Positions 12,501-24,000 of a DNA stretch of 64,000 nt are shown here, piece after piece; positions within the stretch are counted from its first letter, which is position 1, and each line of letters opens with the position of its first letter. Source of the stretch: Asterias amurensis (lineage: Eukaryota; Echinodermata; Asteroidea; Forcipulatida; Asteriidae); the NCBI RefSeq assembly GCF_032118995.1, contig NC_092649.1, forward strand, positions 14,580,191-14,644,190, in the 5' to 3' direction. Below the pieces are notes generated by a model. The model was not told the DNA's origin and made no database searches. It saw nothing but the letters and a program-made list of their open reading frames with translations. Both the position numbers and the translations under genes were made by a program.

Positions 12501-15500
12501 TTCAGCAAATTTTCCATGTTTTTACCCTTTTTAAGAGTTAAAATACAGGTAAATTGAAAGCACTGGTACGTCTAAATGGGAAAACGTTGAAGTTTTTCTT
12601 TCACACATATTGCACAACCATGTTTACTCTTTCAGAAAATGTTTAAAAAATTAAGTGTGCGATCAACTTTGGATCAAACCACTATTTCAAATAGGGGTGT
12701 TTTTGTCATATTTTCTTATAGCGAAAAATAGGGGTCTCGAATGGGGCCATAAGTCCGAAAGTGGCACTTTGTGGATTATGACACTTTTATAGTTGGAAGA
12801 TAAGGTACCAACCTACATAAAAATGCAATAAAATGTTTTGGTATTTTAAGTGCGCGAACACAGTTTTGCAGGAAAGTTAGCACTTTGTCAGGGCAAAAAC
12901 GCAACAAATGGCAACAAATTATACATTATTGTTAGGTAAAAATATTAGTTTTTTTTTTTTTTTTTTTTTAAACCTTATGGGTGGATGGGACTTGAGGTGC
13001 ATTCAAACAAACTAAACTTTTGAAATCACCATATAGCCCGTTGCCATGGTAACAGCTCATTTGTGGTTTGGCTATTTTTTGCCAATTTGGGGGTCAAAAT
13101 AACTGTATTTTAGCATTTAATTTATTTGCAACTCCACCCAGCCAATGTGCATTCTTTTTTTCATAAAACCTTTCAAATCAATACATTGAGTCGTCCTATT
13201 CTTAACTTGAGACTAACAAATTATTGCTTTAACTTTTACCCTAATGCTATTTTTAGAACATCATTAGCGCACGTTTTGAGAAATTTGCAAAATCAACATT
13301 TTTACCCTATTTTTGGCCCTCAAAATGACAATTTGCCAGGGGTCTCAGAATGTTTTCCTTTCGGTTGTATTTCGAGCCAACATTGGTCCTTCCATTTTGA
13401 GAAAAACTTGGGCAATTGTATCCTGTTGTAACAGTACTGCCTAAAAAAAAAATGAATTTTTAACTTGTTTTCTTTAGATTGAATAAATAACACTAATAAA
13501 ATAATACTTTTAAGTCTTCCATCAATCCGTCACCTTTCATGAGCACCCTGTAGTCTTGTGGACTACCCAACATTGATAAAGAATATTTTTAATGACCTTA
13601 GTTTTGGATTCTATACACCCCCTCCCCTGCATGCCCCGCCCCCAAGCATATCAAATTTTGTTGACAATGAATTACAAAGCGCCTCCTGAGTTGAAAGTCC
13701 CTTTTTAAAATTTCCATTGCACATCATTAATAGTAGGAAAGTTTGTGCTGTCTTCAGTCACCTTTAGGGAATATTTGCCATTTCGGTTGTGATTGGGCGA
13801 TTATTTGTGTTTTCATGTCTGGGGAGCACAAATAGGCAACTGTATCATGTAGTGACACTGCCTCAACATGGTAAAATTTGAATTAATTCTCTTTATTGGC
13901 ATTTCTTACATGCTGAACAATGATGTTGATTGAAAAAAAGCAAGGTAGCTTACAAGTATAAAAAATGTAACTGTATACAATGTATAGTTAATTCGGCTGG
14001 TAATAGTGTTATCCGGCTATGTTCCATTAGGGAACTTGGAAATTAATTGATTTACGTAACCATTAATTGTACTTGCAGTCACTGATTATGTGATGCCTCT
14101 GCGCAGTGTTAAGGACGTGGTAGACGTTTTTGATGTTCAAACGAAGAGCTGTGAACGTCCATTTTGTCAAGAAAGTTGAACATTTTGTTTAAAGTCACCT
14201 GGAAATAGATTTTGTTTTCTTTCAAACATAAGAGTATATGCTTACGAACAATAAAACATTTTTTTAGTAATTGTTTGTCACGATTTATATGTTTAAAAAA
14301 TATATAAAGTTGTTTGGGGCTGACTCCGCCTACCCCTTTTGTGACGTCAATCGAGGCAGACTTTGCCTGCAATGCGTGTAGTAAACACACGTGCAAAGTA
14401 CATGTACGTCCAAGTCGTGAGTTGGTTCATTTCAAAAAGTGTTTTCTGCATTCAGCAGCATTACACCTGGTCGGCATTGCCGAAAAAAAAAGAAAAAAAA
14501 AAACACGTACAAACTCACGACTTGGGTCCGTACATGTACTTTGCAATTGTGTTTATTCTACGCATTACAGGCAAAGTCTGCCTCGATTGACGTCACGAAC
14601 AGCGCCCTCTCGGGTCGGGGTCTACTATCAAATTTGTAAACAACATAAGAACTGATTTTTTTAAAACCTTAGTTAACTGTTTATTCACATTCAACTCATC
14701 AAAACACATGTATTAATGACAAAAGCTTTCCTTTTTTTAAAAATACCACTTCCAGGTGACTTTAAGACTGTATAGCCAAACGTACATGTAAATGACCACA
14801 AACATACCACAGAATCTCTTTGTGATGCATGTTTATACAATTGAGAGTTATATTTTTATACTTGTAAGCTCTATAAGCTCTTGTAAGCTCTTGCTTTGCT
14901 CTATTGTGTGCCTGTTTTTTTTTCAATCAACATCATTGTTCAGAGTGTAAAAAGTAATAAGAGAGCATTTTTTTCATGTGATTATGAAATTTGCAAAATA
15001 GGCATGAAGTTTCTGGCAACACTGTTCCACAGTTCAAAAAATACAAAAACTTTCTTTTTTAAATATGTGATGCCTGTTTATACAACTGGGAGTTATGTTG
15101 TCATAAGATGCTTTATTATATTTTGTCCTGATATTTTGTCAGTCTTCATCATTGTTAAGCATGTAGTAGAAAGTCATAAAAAGAGCATTATTTTACAACT
15201 TTAAATCTATACAATCGCCAAAAAGCATGAAGTTTCGGACAACACTGCTCCCCAGTTCAACAAATACCAAAACATTTTTTTGAAATTCCTACAGACCAGT
15301 ATCTTATCTTTCACGCCTGGTAGCCCGATTTGCCTAAAAATGCTACTTTCGGACTTCTGATAAACTTAGCACCCCCCCCCTCTATTTCCCAAATTGAACT
15401 TTGTAAAAAAAACACCCCTTTTTGAAATAATGGATTATTCCATTCACAATTGACTGTACCTGTGTCAGGTGCACTTTTGGAAAGACCAAGGGTGTATATT

Positions 15501-16784
15501 TACCATATTCAGTTGAAAGGCAGATAATATATTTGGTCTTTACACAGTGAAGCCTTCAACTTTGGGTAATTTTAAGAAAAGAGCTAAATCAGGTGAAATA
15601 TGGCAATTGTCTTATTTTTAACCGTTGTCATGGAAACCAAAGTGCAATGCAAAAACTATGCTTTTTTTTACACTTTGGTTGAAGGAATTAACATGTGCAA
15701 AGAGTAAACAAAATCCATTAAAAAAAAATTCACATTTGTTTGTTATACAGTTTGAAAATAAACACATTTTTTTCCAAAAAAGAACGAAGTTTAAAGCAGC
15801 ACTGCTCCCCAGTACAACAAATACCAAAAATTTGTATTTGAAATTTTTACAGACCAGTATCTTATCTTTCATGCCTGGGAGCAAAACTTTCCTAAACATG
15901 CCACTTTGTGGGACTTCTGACAATTTTAGCAACCCCCTGCATTTCCCAAATTGACTTTTCCTCAAAACACCCCTTTTTGAAATAATGGAATCTTCCATTC
16001 ACAATTAACTGTACTTTTGTCAAATGCATTTTTGGAAAGATTAAGGATGCATATTTATCATATCCAGCTGAGAGGTAGGTCCACTATTTGGTTTTTACAC
16101 AGTGGAGCCCTCAACTTTGGGTAATTTTTACTCGTGAAAAGAGCTAAATTAGGTGAAATATGGTAATTTTCTACTTTTGACCGTTGCCATGGCAACGAAG
16201 GTGTAAATGCAAAACTTATGCTTTATTTTTACATTTTGGTTGATGGCCTTCACTTGTGCAAAGTTTAAACGAAATCCATTTTTGAAAGTCTGCCACCACT
16301 TCTTTGATTTTTAGAGCAACCCAGTCTTAATTGCTGAGGTGCTGCAGTTTTGAGAACACGTACAAAGAGTAACAAAATTCGTCTCGATGAGACGCAAACT
16401 ATTTCAGCATGTACAACACGGATTTGCGCAACTCTCCTTTAAACGCATTGCTCTGAATTTAACCATTTTTCCCCCAAAAAAACTGAATGACTATAATGAA
16501 GCTGAAAAATCTAAAGGTTAATTAGCGATCACAAAGAATCTTCAATTACACTAAACATAGGGGTTTATATCATGGCCAAAAACATGATCTACAAAAGGCG
16601 CCAAACCCTTAAGTTGGTTTTCCAGACACCTTTCACCATAAATTGTCTGAATTTAATTCAACCTAAATTTTCAAACAAAGGCATAGAATAATTGTTGGTG
16701 ATTGAACACAAAAATCGCATACGTACCAAGAAGAAAGAATGAAATTGCTGAGAATGAAACAGCACACCAGCTGGTAGTCTCCAT
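9332..16784 (-). CDS. secreted fibrinogen-related (FReD) protein, five coding exons, complete
   Basis: Coding exons are 16784-16727, 12095-11847, 11235-11093, 10356-10089 and 9585-9332. All junctions are GT..AG, and phases 1, 1, 0 and 1 agree, giving 972 nt (323 residues plus stop). Residues 1-20 are a signal peptide (METTSWCAVSFSAISFFLL then Ala). About residues 21-102 are a cysteine-containing N-terminal region (ACSVSARVCTL..., CSCTRIKLGGHNMYG) that I do not recognise. The rest is a fibrinogen C-terminal domain: YADCQEIRNAG, AYCDMETTESGF, VIQRRLDDSVDFNRSW, GEFWWGNEKL, the calcium-site-like DEDNDN, CARERKGGWWYNKC and LNGKYF. FReD proteins (ficolin, tachylectin, angiopoietin-like) bind acetylated sugars or receptors outside the cell, often in innate immunity; that role is inferred here. 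An upstream acceptor (CGCCTAG at 16795-16801) suggests a 5' UTR intron. Confidence 0.92.
10089..10356 (-). CDS. FReD gene exon 4
   Basis: Acceptor AAAG|GTTATT, donor GAAG|GTAATT. Encodes VIQRRLDDSVDFNRSWSEYQ and the FWWGNEKLRTLT block with a WELVVDLEAFDGD strand, the core of a fibrinogen domain. 268 nt, phase 0 to 1. Confidence 0.93.
10715..11050. mobile_element. TTAA-type MITE inside FReD intron 3
   Basis: Starts TTAA-AGGCACTGGACAATTTGG and ends with the inverted ATTACCAAATGTGTCCAGTG. The landmark GAGAAACGGCTCCCTCTGA is present. It stops about 40 bases short of the exon 3 donor. Confidence 0.8.
11093..11235 (-). CDS. FReD gene exon 3 (start of fibrinogen domain)
   Basis: Acceptor CAACAG|GCATGA, donor TTATT|GTAAGT. 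Encodes GMTQSYADCQEIRNAGLTAS and then YCDMETTESGFI, the first Cys-containing strand of the fibrinogen fold. 143 nt, phase 1 to 0. Confidence 0.92.
11360..11530. repeat. internally repetitive 'AGAGTG' element
   Basis: Several spaced copies of AAAGAGTG and its complement CACTCTT occur within 170 bases in FReD intron 2. It is probably a small dispersed repeat; class unknown. Confidence 0.4.
11564..11770. mobile_element. 'GGCCCAATTTCATAAAG' hairpin repeat in FReD intron 2
   Basis: The left end GCCCAATTTCATAAAG is matched by the inverted TTTATGAAATTGGGC at the right. TGCTTA/TAAGCA-type internal motifs are shared with copies at 21.6, 23.0, 27.2, 46.3 and 59.4 kb. Confidence 0.7.
11847..12095 (-). 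CDS. FReD gene exon 2 (unrecognised N-terminal region)
   Basis: Acceptor CACTACAG|CTGCG, donor TCAAG|GTATGT. Reads ACSVSARVCTLGTEPDDSSG, then a CSC motif, GGHNMYGSPREDALVYIDNL and a Cys near the end (GRLFGCSDKN). GC-richer than its surroundings. The four cysteines suggest a compact disulfide-bonded piece or an oligomerisation segment; I cannot assign a domain. Confidence 0.88.
12330..13990. repeat. left arm of a ~4 kb inverted repeat in FReD intron 1
   Basis: The outer end AAGACTGGGTTGCT is matched by the inverted AGCAACCCAGTCTT at 16323-16337. The inner part (TGTTGATTGAAAAAAA near 13925) is matched by the inverted copy near 14920. Other matches include the GTTGCCATGG block (12472 against about 16188) and the TCTGCCA/TGGCAGA block. 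Arms are diverged, with indels. Confidence 0.75.
14341..14596. mobile_element. palindromic element at the centre of the 4 kb inverted repeat
   Basis: GTGACGTCAATCGAGGCAGA at the left is exactly inverted at the right end. Inner blocks (GCAAAGTACATGTACG and CAAGTCGTGAG) are also inverted. It looks like an independent foldback element nested in the loop. Confidence 0.8.
14860..16340. repeat. right arm of the ~4 kb inverted repeat, with internal tandem copies
   Basis: Inverted relative to 12.33-13.99 kb. Within it a ~555-bp block is repeated: the CTGCTCCCCAGTNCAACAAA block with ACAGACCAGTATCTTATCTT occurs near 15245-15310 and again near 15800-15865. A weaker third copy is at about 15020. Confidence 0.7.
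16727..16784 (-). CDS. FReD gene exon 1 (signal peptide)
   Basis: ATG at 16784 in a GCAATGG context. Encodes METTSWCAVSFSAISFFLL plus the first base of an Ala codon, then donor G|GTACGT. The next exon begins CT, completing GCT. The hydrophobic core SFSAISFFLL is followed by AAC, a plausible signal-peptidase site. Confidence 0.85.
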
Positions 16785-16801
16785 TGCAGTCAACCTAGGC
16801 G

Positions 16802-18104
16802 GGAGAATCAGGTGGAAAAAAAATTATGAAAGAATTAGAATTTGCCTTTTTTCATTGAAAATTGTTGTTTGTTTTTGTTTCCTGAAGGTTTGTCTTCCTT
16901 GGTGGTCTTCCTCCATCCCTCCTAAACGAAAATAATTTAAATAGACACATCAACAGATGACTGCATAGCAAGGGTCGTCTTCAGTCTGACCATTGGAAAT
17001 GTTCCTGGTTTAATTGGATGCAGCATTGCGCCACAGTATCTTGTTTAACATCACCTTGTATAAAACGTAGCACCACATACCTTGCAGAAAAATATGAAAT
17101 GTTAAAGCGCCTTGCGTCACTGAGTGACGAATACGAGTGCTGTATAAAAGGCCATTTTTTTATTACTTTTATATAATCAGATTTCAGTCACTAAATGCCT
17201 ATACAAATTACAAATTACCTCAAATCGTTAGCTGTAGTCGGATGCACTCTTATAATAAGTTAGTCCATCGTCACAGTTCAGATGAAATTCTTCCTTCGGT
17301 AAAGTGTAAGTGTGGTGTGTTATATTTATATATGGACTGATTATTAAACCACTTGTGGCATTGTTGTTTGCTGGTATCCCGTATTTCATGCGTATCAAAC
17401 TATCCAATTAATATGCAAACTGTAACCAGCGAAATGATAAACAGGAAGAAGACCAACCTCAATTTGATACAGGTCCTCAACAAATATCAAAGATTAAATA
17501 ATTACTTCTGACCTCATAGCCGAAGCCATTGAATGAATCGAGTGGAAGTAGGCCTACAGCACCGTGCGTTTTTTACTGATTTTATTCACGAACAATGAAA
17601 AGTCATTTTGCTGAATTTAATTCGCAATTGTTGTCACTACCGCCGATCGATGGCAGGCTTTTTGAGGGGGCTTTATTTTTTGCCTCATCGATTAATTGGA
17701 GAGACCTATTTTGAAGCAGTCTTCCTACGCCAGAGCGAGGGATGCTGCCCTACCGCTCCAGAAAACCTACGGTCGTATACGACTACAAATCTATGTGTTT
17801 TTACATGGATTTGGTGATATTGTTTTCCATAACTGTTAGTACTTCGAAGTGAATTTTTTATTTTTCGAAATATTATCCAAAGCTTTTGTGGTGACTCCTT
17901 ACACCACGCAAGTTTTATTGCCATTCATTTTCATTACCAAACGTATTTACGGACCCTTACACGCGGGTTCCATTGGTTTGTTACGAGATGGGTTATTGCT
18001 TTAAGAATTTGAATACCCCCCCCCCCCTTTATGGTATAACTGTTTATCATTTTAGTAAGAAGTAGTGGGAGACAATGCTGTGAAAATGTTGAGAAAGGGG
18101 TGTC
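16802..18104. other. upstream region of the FReD gene; no coding gene seen
   Basis: Contains presumed upstream regulatory or untranslated sequence. At 17100-17180 a segment AGTGCTGTATAAAAGGCC followed by a T/A tail resembles the 3' end of a LINE/SINE-type repeat. A C-rich run lies at 18015-18027. Confidence 0.4.
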
Positions 18105-18540
18105 GCATGCAATTATGTCCTCTATGCAATACTATCCGGATGACATTATTGCATATATGCAATAATGCCCGCCGGACGGTTTTGCATATGCAATCGTGTC
18201 ATAATGCGGTTGTGTCCGCCCCCGTGCAAAACCGTCCTTGCAGTAAATTAAACGCCCCTGTCGACGGAACACATTCGCCTTTTTTTTACAAGCTATAAGT
18301 GCATGTCATGAATGACATGGGAAATGTTCGGCCGCTGGTTGTTCGCTGCAATCATAAAATACGTGAATATTCATGCTGCATAATATACGAAGGTTCAGCA
18401 GTGCATGCACGCTCGCTTACGCGCGCACATGTACAGTCATGTACATGTCCGCCGGACGGTTTTTGCATAGCCCCGGACACGATTGCATATGCAGGGGAGT
18501 CTGGAGTGGACAGTATTGCATGGCGGACACAATTGCATCT
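18105..18540. mobile_element. foldback element rich in ATGCAAT / ATTGCAT motifs
   Basis: The left end GCATGCAATTATGTCCTCTA is an imperfect inverted copy of the right end (GGCGGACACAATTGCATCTG). Internal blocks such as CCGCCGGACGGTTTTGCATA recur in both halves. About ten ATTGCAT/ATGCAAT copies are present in 440 bases. Confidence 0.7.
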
Positions 18541-18813
18541 GACAGGGGCTTTCAGCATTAAAAGCGAAGTTATTATTGGTAAGATACAATGGACAGAAGG
18601 TTAAAGCTTCAGTAAATGTCAACAGTGAAGGAACAATAGAGCACTGGCACCATGGCAGATTATTTTTACAATCTCTTCAAAATAATTTATCGATTCTTTC
18701 TCAAGGAAAACTAGAATACCGAGGATGTTAAGACGTTTGGCTACCTCAGCGAGGCCCCTAAAGCAAATTAAAGGCAAAGTGTAACTTTGGTTTTTGAAAC
18801 CGTTTCATTTGTC

Positions 18814-19199
18814 TTAAAGGCAGTGAACACTATTGGTAATTACTAAAAATAATTATCAGCATAAAACCTCACTTGGTAACGAGTAATGAGGAGAGGTTGA
18901 CAGTATAAAACTTTGTGAAAAAAGGCTCCCTCTAAAGTGACGTAGTTTTCGAGACAGAAGTAATTTTCCATGAATTTGATTTCGAGACCTCAAGTTTAGA
19001 ATTTGAGGTCTCGAAATCAAGCATTTAAACGCACACAACGTCGTGTGACAAGGGTGTTTTTTCTTTCATTATTATCTCGCAACTTCGACGACCGATTGAG
19101 CTCAAATTTTCACAGGTTTGTTATTTTATGTATATGTTGGGATACACCAAGTGAGAATACTGGTCTTTGACAACTACTAATGGTGTCCACTGTCTTTAA
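18814..19199. mobile_element. TTAA-flanked MITE ('GGACACTATTGG' family)
   Basis: TTAA-AGGCAGTGAACACTATTGG at the left; the inverted TGGTGTCCACTGTCT-TTAA at the right. The internal palindrome TTTCGAGACCTCAAG...TTGAGGTCTCGAAA is intact. Confidence 0.85.
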
Positions 19200-19611
19200 T
19201 ATTGTAAAACATCGTAGAGGTACAAAGCAAGACCAACATCAGCAATAATCATCCTATGAACATTTCATTTCAAAAGGTGGGCCTGTTTTGTTTTATAAAT
19301 TTTGGCGAAATCCGGAGCGAATTATGACTATTATATTTATAAAATTAAAATTAAATATAAACAAAACATAAAAATATTTCGAAGTGAAGTGTTTCTCAAA
19401 TGCTCTATATCGAACGATGCTGATGCAGGCTTAAAGGTTTTAATTGCTACTATTTTAAAAGTGATTACCAAACTAGCGATGCTGGATTTTTGTTAGGGTA
19501 ATTTGTTTGAAATTCGATAAGATGAGACGAGATAGACTTTGAAACGAAGAAAATGTTCCCAATTAATTTTATGTGGAGACATGCCTCAATATTTGGTATT
19601 GATCCGACTGG

Positions 19612-19937
19612 AAATTTGGGACTGGACACCTTTTGTAATTGTCAAATATCAATATTATATGGGCTCAATTATTGTTCATCGAAGTTGCAAGAGATTAATG
19701 GAAGAAAAAACACCTTTTTGGGGGACAAAACTTGTGTGCTTTCAGATGACTTAAAGGCCTGAAATCTTTTAATATTTGATTGAGAAATTACCTATTTCTC
19801 AAAAACTATGTTACTTTAAAGGGAGCCGTTTCTTACAATGTTTTTGTACTTTCAACAGCTCTCCATTCCTCGACACCAGAAAGTTTTTATGCCAACAATT
19901 AACTCGAGTAATTACCAATAGTGTCCAGTGCCTTTAA
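19612..19937. mobile_element. TTAA-type MITE, diverged copy
   Basis: The right end AATAGTGTCCAGTGCCT-TTAA is clear. The left end is eroded (GGGACTGGACACCTTTTG). The body carries GGGAGCCGTTTCTTACAATG. Confidence 0.7.
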
Positions 19938-19956
19938 AACATTTTTTTGTGCGTAA

Positions 19957-20024
19957 TTTATATAAGTCTCCGCTGGTGACGTAGACAGTTTTATATAAGT
20001 CTCCGCTGGTGACGTAGACAGTTT
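19957..20024. repeat. two perfect tandem copies of a 33-bp unit
   Basis: TCTCCGCTGGTGACGTAGAC occurs twice, exactly 33 bases apart, with identical flanks. A very recent short duplication. Confidence 0.9.
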
Positions 20025-20728
20025 TACATATTGAATACCAGTATGCTATCCGCTTACGGTAAGGCCCGTTCTTTACCCAATTCTAAAAACACAAATTGAG
20101 TTTGGTTGAGGATCAGAAAACTGCGATTTGTAATTTTATAACATCACAACAAAGAACTTCTTTATTCAATATTATTATTTATTTACCATCATACACATAC
20201 AAAGGGCAAAAAACAAACACAATATAAACGGCATTAACTGATGGCATGAACTTAAAAAAGGGGGAATCAAATCACAGTTGTCCTCGGTCATTAAGCTCCC
20301 ACCAGATGATAAATTCAAGGTTATGAAAGATTTAAAGTGACCGACGAAAGACAATTAAAAACAAACACATTTATTAAATAATTAATTAATCCAAAAGTTG
20401 TCCGGCTACTAGTTAGGTAGTTCACAGTATTTGATATGAAATACATAAACATATTTTAATTCGGGCTTTCGAGAATTAATAAGAAACTAATTGCTCTTAC
20501 TGGCTAGGCTACATATAGAAACCAACAAATTTAGAGATGAACACTGGCAGCCATTTTGTATTGCCCAGTGTAATCAAAGTGAGGCTCAGAGAAGACAAAA
20601 TGGCATGTACACCCAAATATTTAGTTTACAAAGGTCTTGACAAAGTTGACCATATTTAATTTTTTTCAGCAGGCTAAATAAAATAATAAATACATATAAT
20701 GCAAACTTTAGCAATTTGTTTTAGGAAC

Positions 20729-21128
20729 TTAAAGGCAGTGGACACTATTGGTAACTATTGGACACTATTGTCAAAGACTAGCCTTCACAGTTAATGTATC
20801 TCAAGATATGCATAAAATAACGAACCTGTGAAAATTTGAGCTCAATCGGTCATCGAACTTGCGAGATATGAATGAAAGAAAAAAACACCTGTGTCACATG
20901 AAGATGTGTGCGTTTAGATGGTTGATTTCGAGACCTTAAGTTCTAAATCTGAGGTCTCGAAATCAAATTCGTGGAAAATTACTTCTTTCTCGAAAACTAT
21001 GGCACTTTAGAGGGTGCCGTTTCTCACAATGTTTTATACCATCAACCTCTCCCTATTACTCGTCACCAAGAAAGGTTTTATGCTAATAATTATTGTGAGT
21101 AATTACCAATAGTGTCCACTGCCTTTAA
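20729..21128. mobile_element. TTAA-flanked MITE ('GGACACTATTGG' family), near full length
   Basis: TTAA-AGGCAGTGGACACTATTGG at the left and its inverted copy followed by TTAA at the right. The left terminus contains a small extra duplication of GGACACTATTG. The best-preserved pair of ends in the window. Confidence 0.88.
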
Positions 21129-21250
21129 GCTTTTTATCAAGTGTTTTGCTTTCTAGATGTGTACCTTCTTGCTCTGTATGTTACTATTCACAGTTCCTAA
21201 AAATTATTACAATTTCAAATTTCCTAGAACTGCTTATTACAGGCACAACA

Positions 21251-21351
21251 TGCAGCTAGTAAGCACAAACAAAATGTTGCTAACCATCTTATTGCAAAAT
21301 GCAGCTAGTAAGCACGAACAAAATTTTGCTAAACATCTTATTGCAAAATAC
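21251..21351. repeat. two tandem copies of a ~52-bp unit
   Basis: ATGCAGCTAGTAAGCAC(A/G)A recurs 52 bases apart with a shared CATCTTATTGCAAAAT downstream. Confidence 0.75.
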
Positions 21352-21575
21352 TTCACAAAATGTAACAGTAATGTACAGCTAGTCATAAATCACCATTTTG
21401 CTAACTGCATGTATAGCATACAGTTTGCACAAGCATGTCGGGGTGATACTATAATGCAAGTTTGCGGATGAAATTGCTCCATCATGCAGCAAAACTTTAA
21501 AACAAACATTACATGTATTTAACAAGTTAAAATCAGATTGAGATTCGCCATTGTTATTGCATCTAACTTGTTGAT

Positions 21576-21765
21576 GGCCCAATTTCATAAAGCTGTTAAG
21601 CAGAAGTGCTTGAAAATTTTTTTGCTAAGCAAAATCCGAGTGGGGCACCAGTCACAACACTGTAAACTCGATGAAGTTGTGATTGGTAACCCATCTCTGT
21701 CAAGCAATACTTTGCTGACGTGCTTAGCAAGTTTTTGTGCTTACATGCTTTATGAAATTGGGCCC
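21576..21765. mobile_element. 'GGCCCAATTTCATAAAG' hairpin repeat
   Basis: Left GGCCCAATTTCATAAAGC, right inverted GCTTTATGAAATTGGGCC. Internal TGCTAAGCA motifs. An almost symmetric copy. Confidence 0.8.
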
Positions 21766-23800
21766 TGATCTTTATCCAAACAGAGCGGCCATTTTGTTCT
21801 AGTCTTCTATTCAATCAATATGACGCCGAGTCTTAATCAAGCGACTAATGCTACGACTGTGGCTGTTGGCTTCAGTGACTATAGTTGAGTCTAGCCGTAG
21901 CCATTACCAAATAACGGGCACTAAACCAAGCCAAGATTACAAGACAAAAATATAGTCTGGTACCTTTTCATTGAATAAGTAACAGCATCATTAGTGATGG
22001 CTAATGCACACATGCCACATGGTGACATACTTCACTATAACTCTTAACAAAAAGTAAACACACAATTTTAAAATAGGTTTACATTTAGATTTTGTAAGTG
22101 TGTACCTCTTGTGGCTCTAATGTTATAATTATGTATGTCTTTAAAATCAATTAAATTATAAAAGAAATTATTTCAATTTTTTTGTTACACCAAATTATTC
22201 CCATGTCACTTTATCATCGTTTTATTATCGGTCATGCTTGATACATGTATTTCTCAAGTAAACCCCAAAATAAACCACATAATATATTAATTACAATAAT
22301 TAACACCAAACACAATAGTTTGCATGTACTGTTGGTCTTTTTTTGCACCTTGGCTTCTCACATAATTAAACAAAATAATTGACATGTACATTGTACATCA
22401 CACCGTATTACACAAATTTGCAATAATAAAAAACTAAATAAATACACAGAATGCAAACTTCTTTGCTTATTTACGTATGCCTAAACTTACAGGCTTTATC
22501 ATATTCAAGTAAATTAAAGATGAATAAGTCCTACAAATAAATGATAGTATTTATTCATCTTCCGCCCAACCACAAAGTTGTACTTGAGCGCGCATAGACA
22601 AAATGCATGTTTTTATAAAATGACGCTTTACTATTTGATTCAAATCGCGAGCTGCATAGTGGTTGGTGCTGTGAGGGTGAGGTGCGCAATAGTTAAATAT
22701 TAAATTGTGAGTGATATTTGTTATGGTATTAGTGCTATTGGTTAAAGTTAAAGTGTTGTTAGTGCAGTGTTAGGGTGAGGAGTACAGAATTCGGTTTCAC
22801 AAAAACACTACGATTCACCTACAGACAAGTTGTCAATATCACCATGGTGATTTGTATACTATGGCATCACACGTTGCCAAGTAACTCAGACTGAACTTAT
22901 TATCTTAAGCTCTTTGTGAAACCGAGCCCTGGTGATGTGATCATTGCTGTGTTTTGTGTTGACATCGCAACAGAGTCGAGGCCAAATTTCATAGAGCTGC
23001 ATGCGTAAGCACAAAAAGTGGCCAACAAAATTATGCTAAGCAATATTTTCTATTTAAGCAGCTCTATGAAAATTGGGCCCCGCTCTACGCGCATTTCACT
23101 AATACGCCCATTTCAATAAAACATGCATTTGTCTATTTTGTGCTCAAGTACACTTTTCCCACACTTCTTTGAATATGATAATTATTTAGTTGTGAATAAC
23201 TTTGATTCAATCTTACAAAATGGAATTTATTTCTTAAAAACTTAGATAGTTGAAAATTAACAACACAATTTTGCCATCAGGTTTTCTACCTTCATAAAAA
23301 TGAATTATTTGACTTAAGTTTGTTCCACAATAAAATGACTAATCCTGAGCTTTTCTTGCCATGATTTCAAACATTTCTAAGCAAAGTGGTAACTCACATT
23401 TTAATTTTGTACCATAAACACACTTCATAAATGCACACATATTATTACACTGACCATCAAAATCCAATGAGTATCGTACTTGAATTTAATGAGTTTTGTT
23501 TTCCACGATAAACAAACACTGCTTGGCATGAGGCAGTGCATGCCAATTTTAATCAAATCAACTGATGCCAGAATACAGAGCTGCATCGTACAATATGATT
23601 GGAGTCTGATGGGGTAAAGAAAAGCCAATTGAGTAAACAATTATCTAAGGCCGTTACAGATAGTGAATGTGGATGTTGCTTGATCGCCATGTCAACATGC
23701 ATTAGCAGCAACACATGAAGCCATAGCAACAGCCACATGCATAGCCACAGCTGTAAGTTCAGAAACGGACTAAGATGGTCCTCTCCTCTTCATTATAATT
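21766..23800. other. AT-rich spacer with hairpin repeats; no gene seen
   Basis: 22787-22930 is a hairpin repeat (GGTTTCACAAA left, TTTGTGAAACCGAGCCC right). 22979-23080 is a short 'AATTTCATAGAGC' hairpin copy. The rest shows no coding signal. Confidence 0.5.
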
Positions 23801-23814
23801 CATAAATGGCGCCA

Positions 23815-24000
23815 TCATTGTCCAGATTGTTCCAGTGACAGTCTTTCTTCTATGGCGACCGTCCAAAAAGTATTAGTTACAAATGTAGCGTCAACATCAC
23901 TATGCAAGTTGTACTCGTAGCGGAGAGATTTGACGTCGTCGTTCAGCTGATGAAACGCAGTCCTATAAGCGTTAGTTAGGCTCAACATCTTTACTTCCAT
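23815..24000 (-). other. possible exon remnant in the decayed repeat
   Basis: Minus-strand frame with KMLSLTNAYRTAFHQLNDDV. A neighbouring copy at about 24.1-24.2 kb reads MLSVTNVSWTVCHQQEDFV and then stops. Similarity between the copies suggests a formerly coding repeat. I do not recognise the product. Confidence 0.3.
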
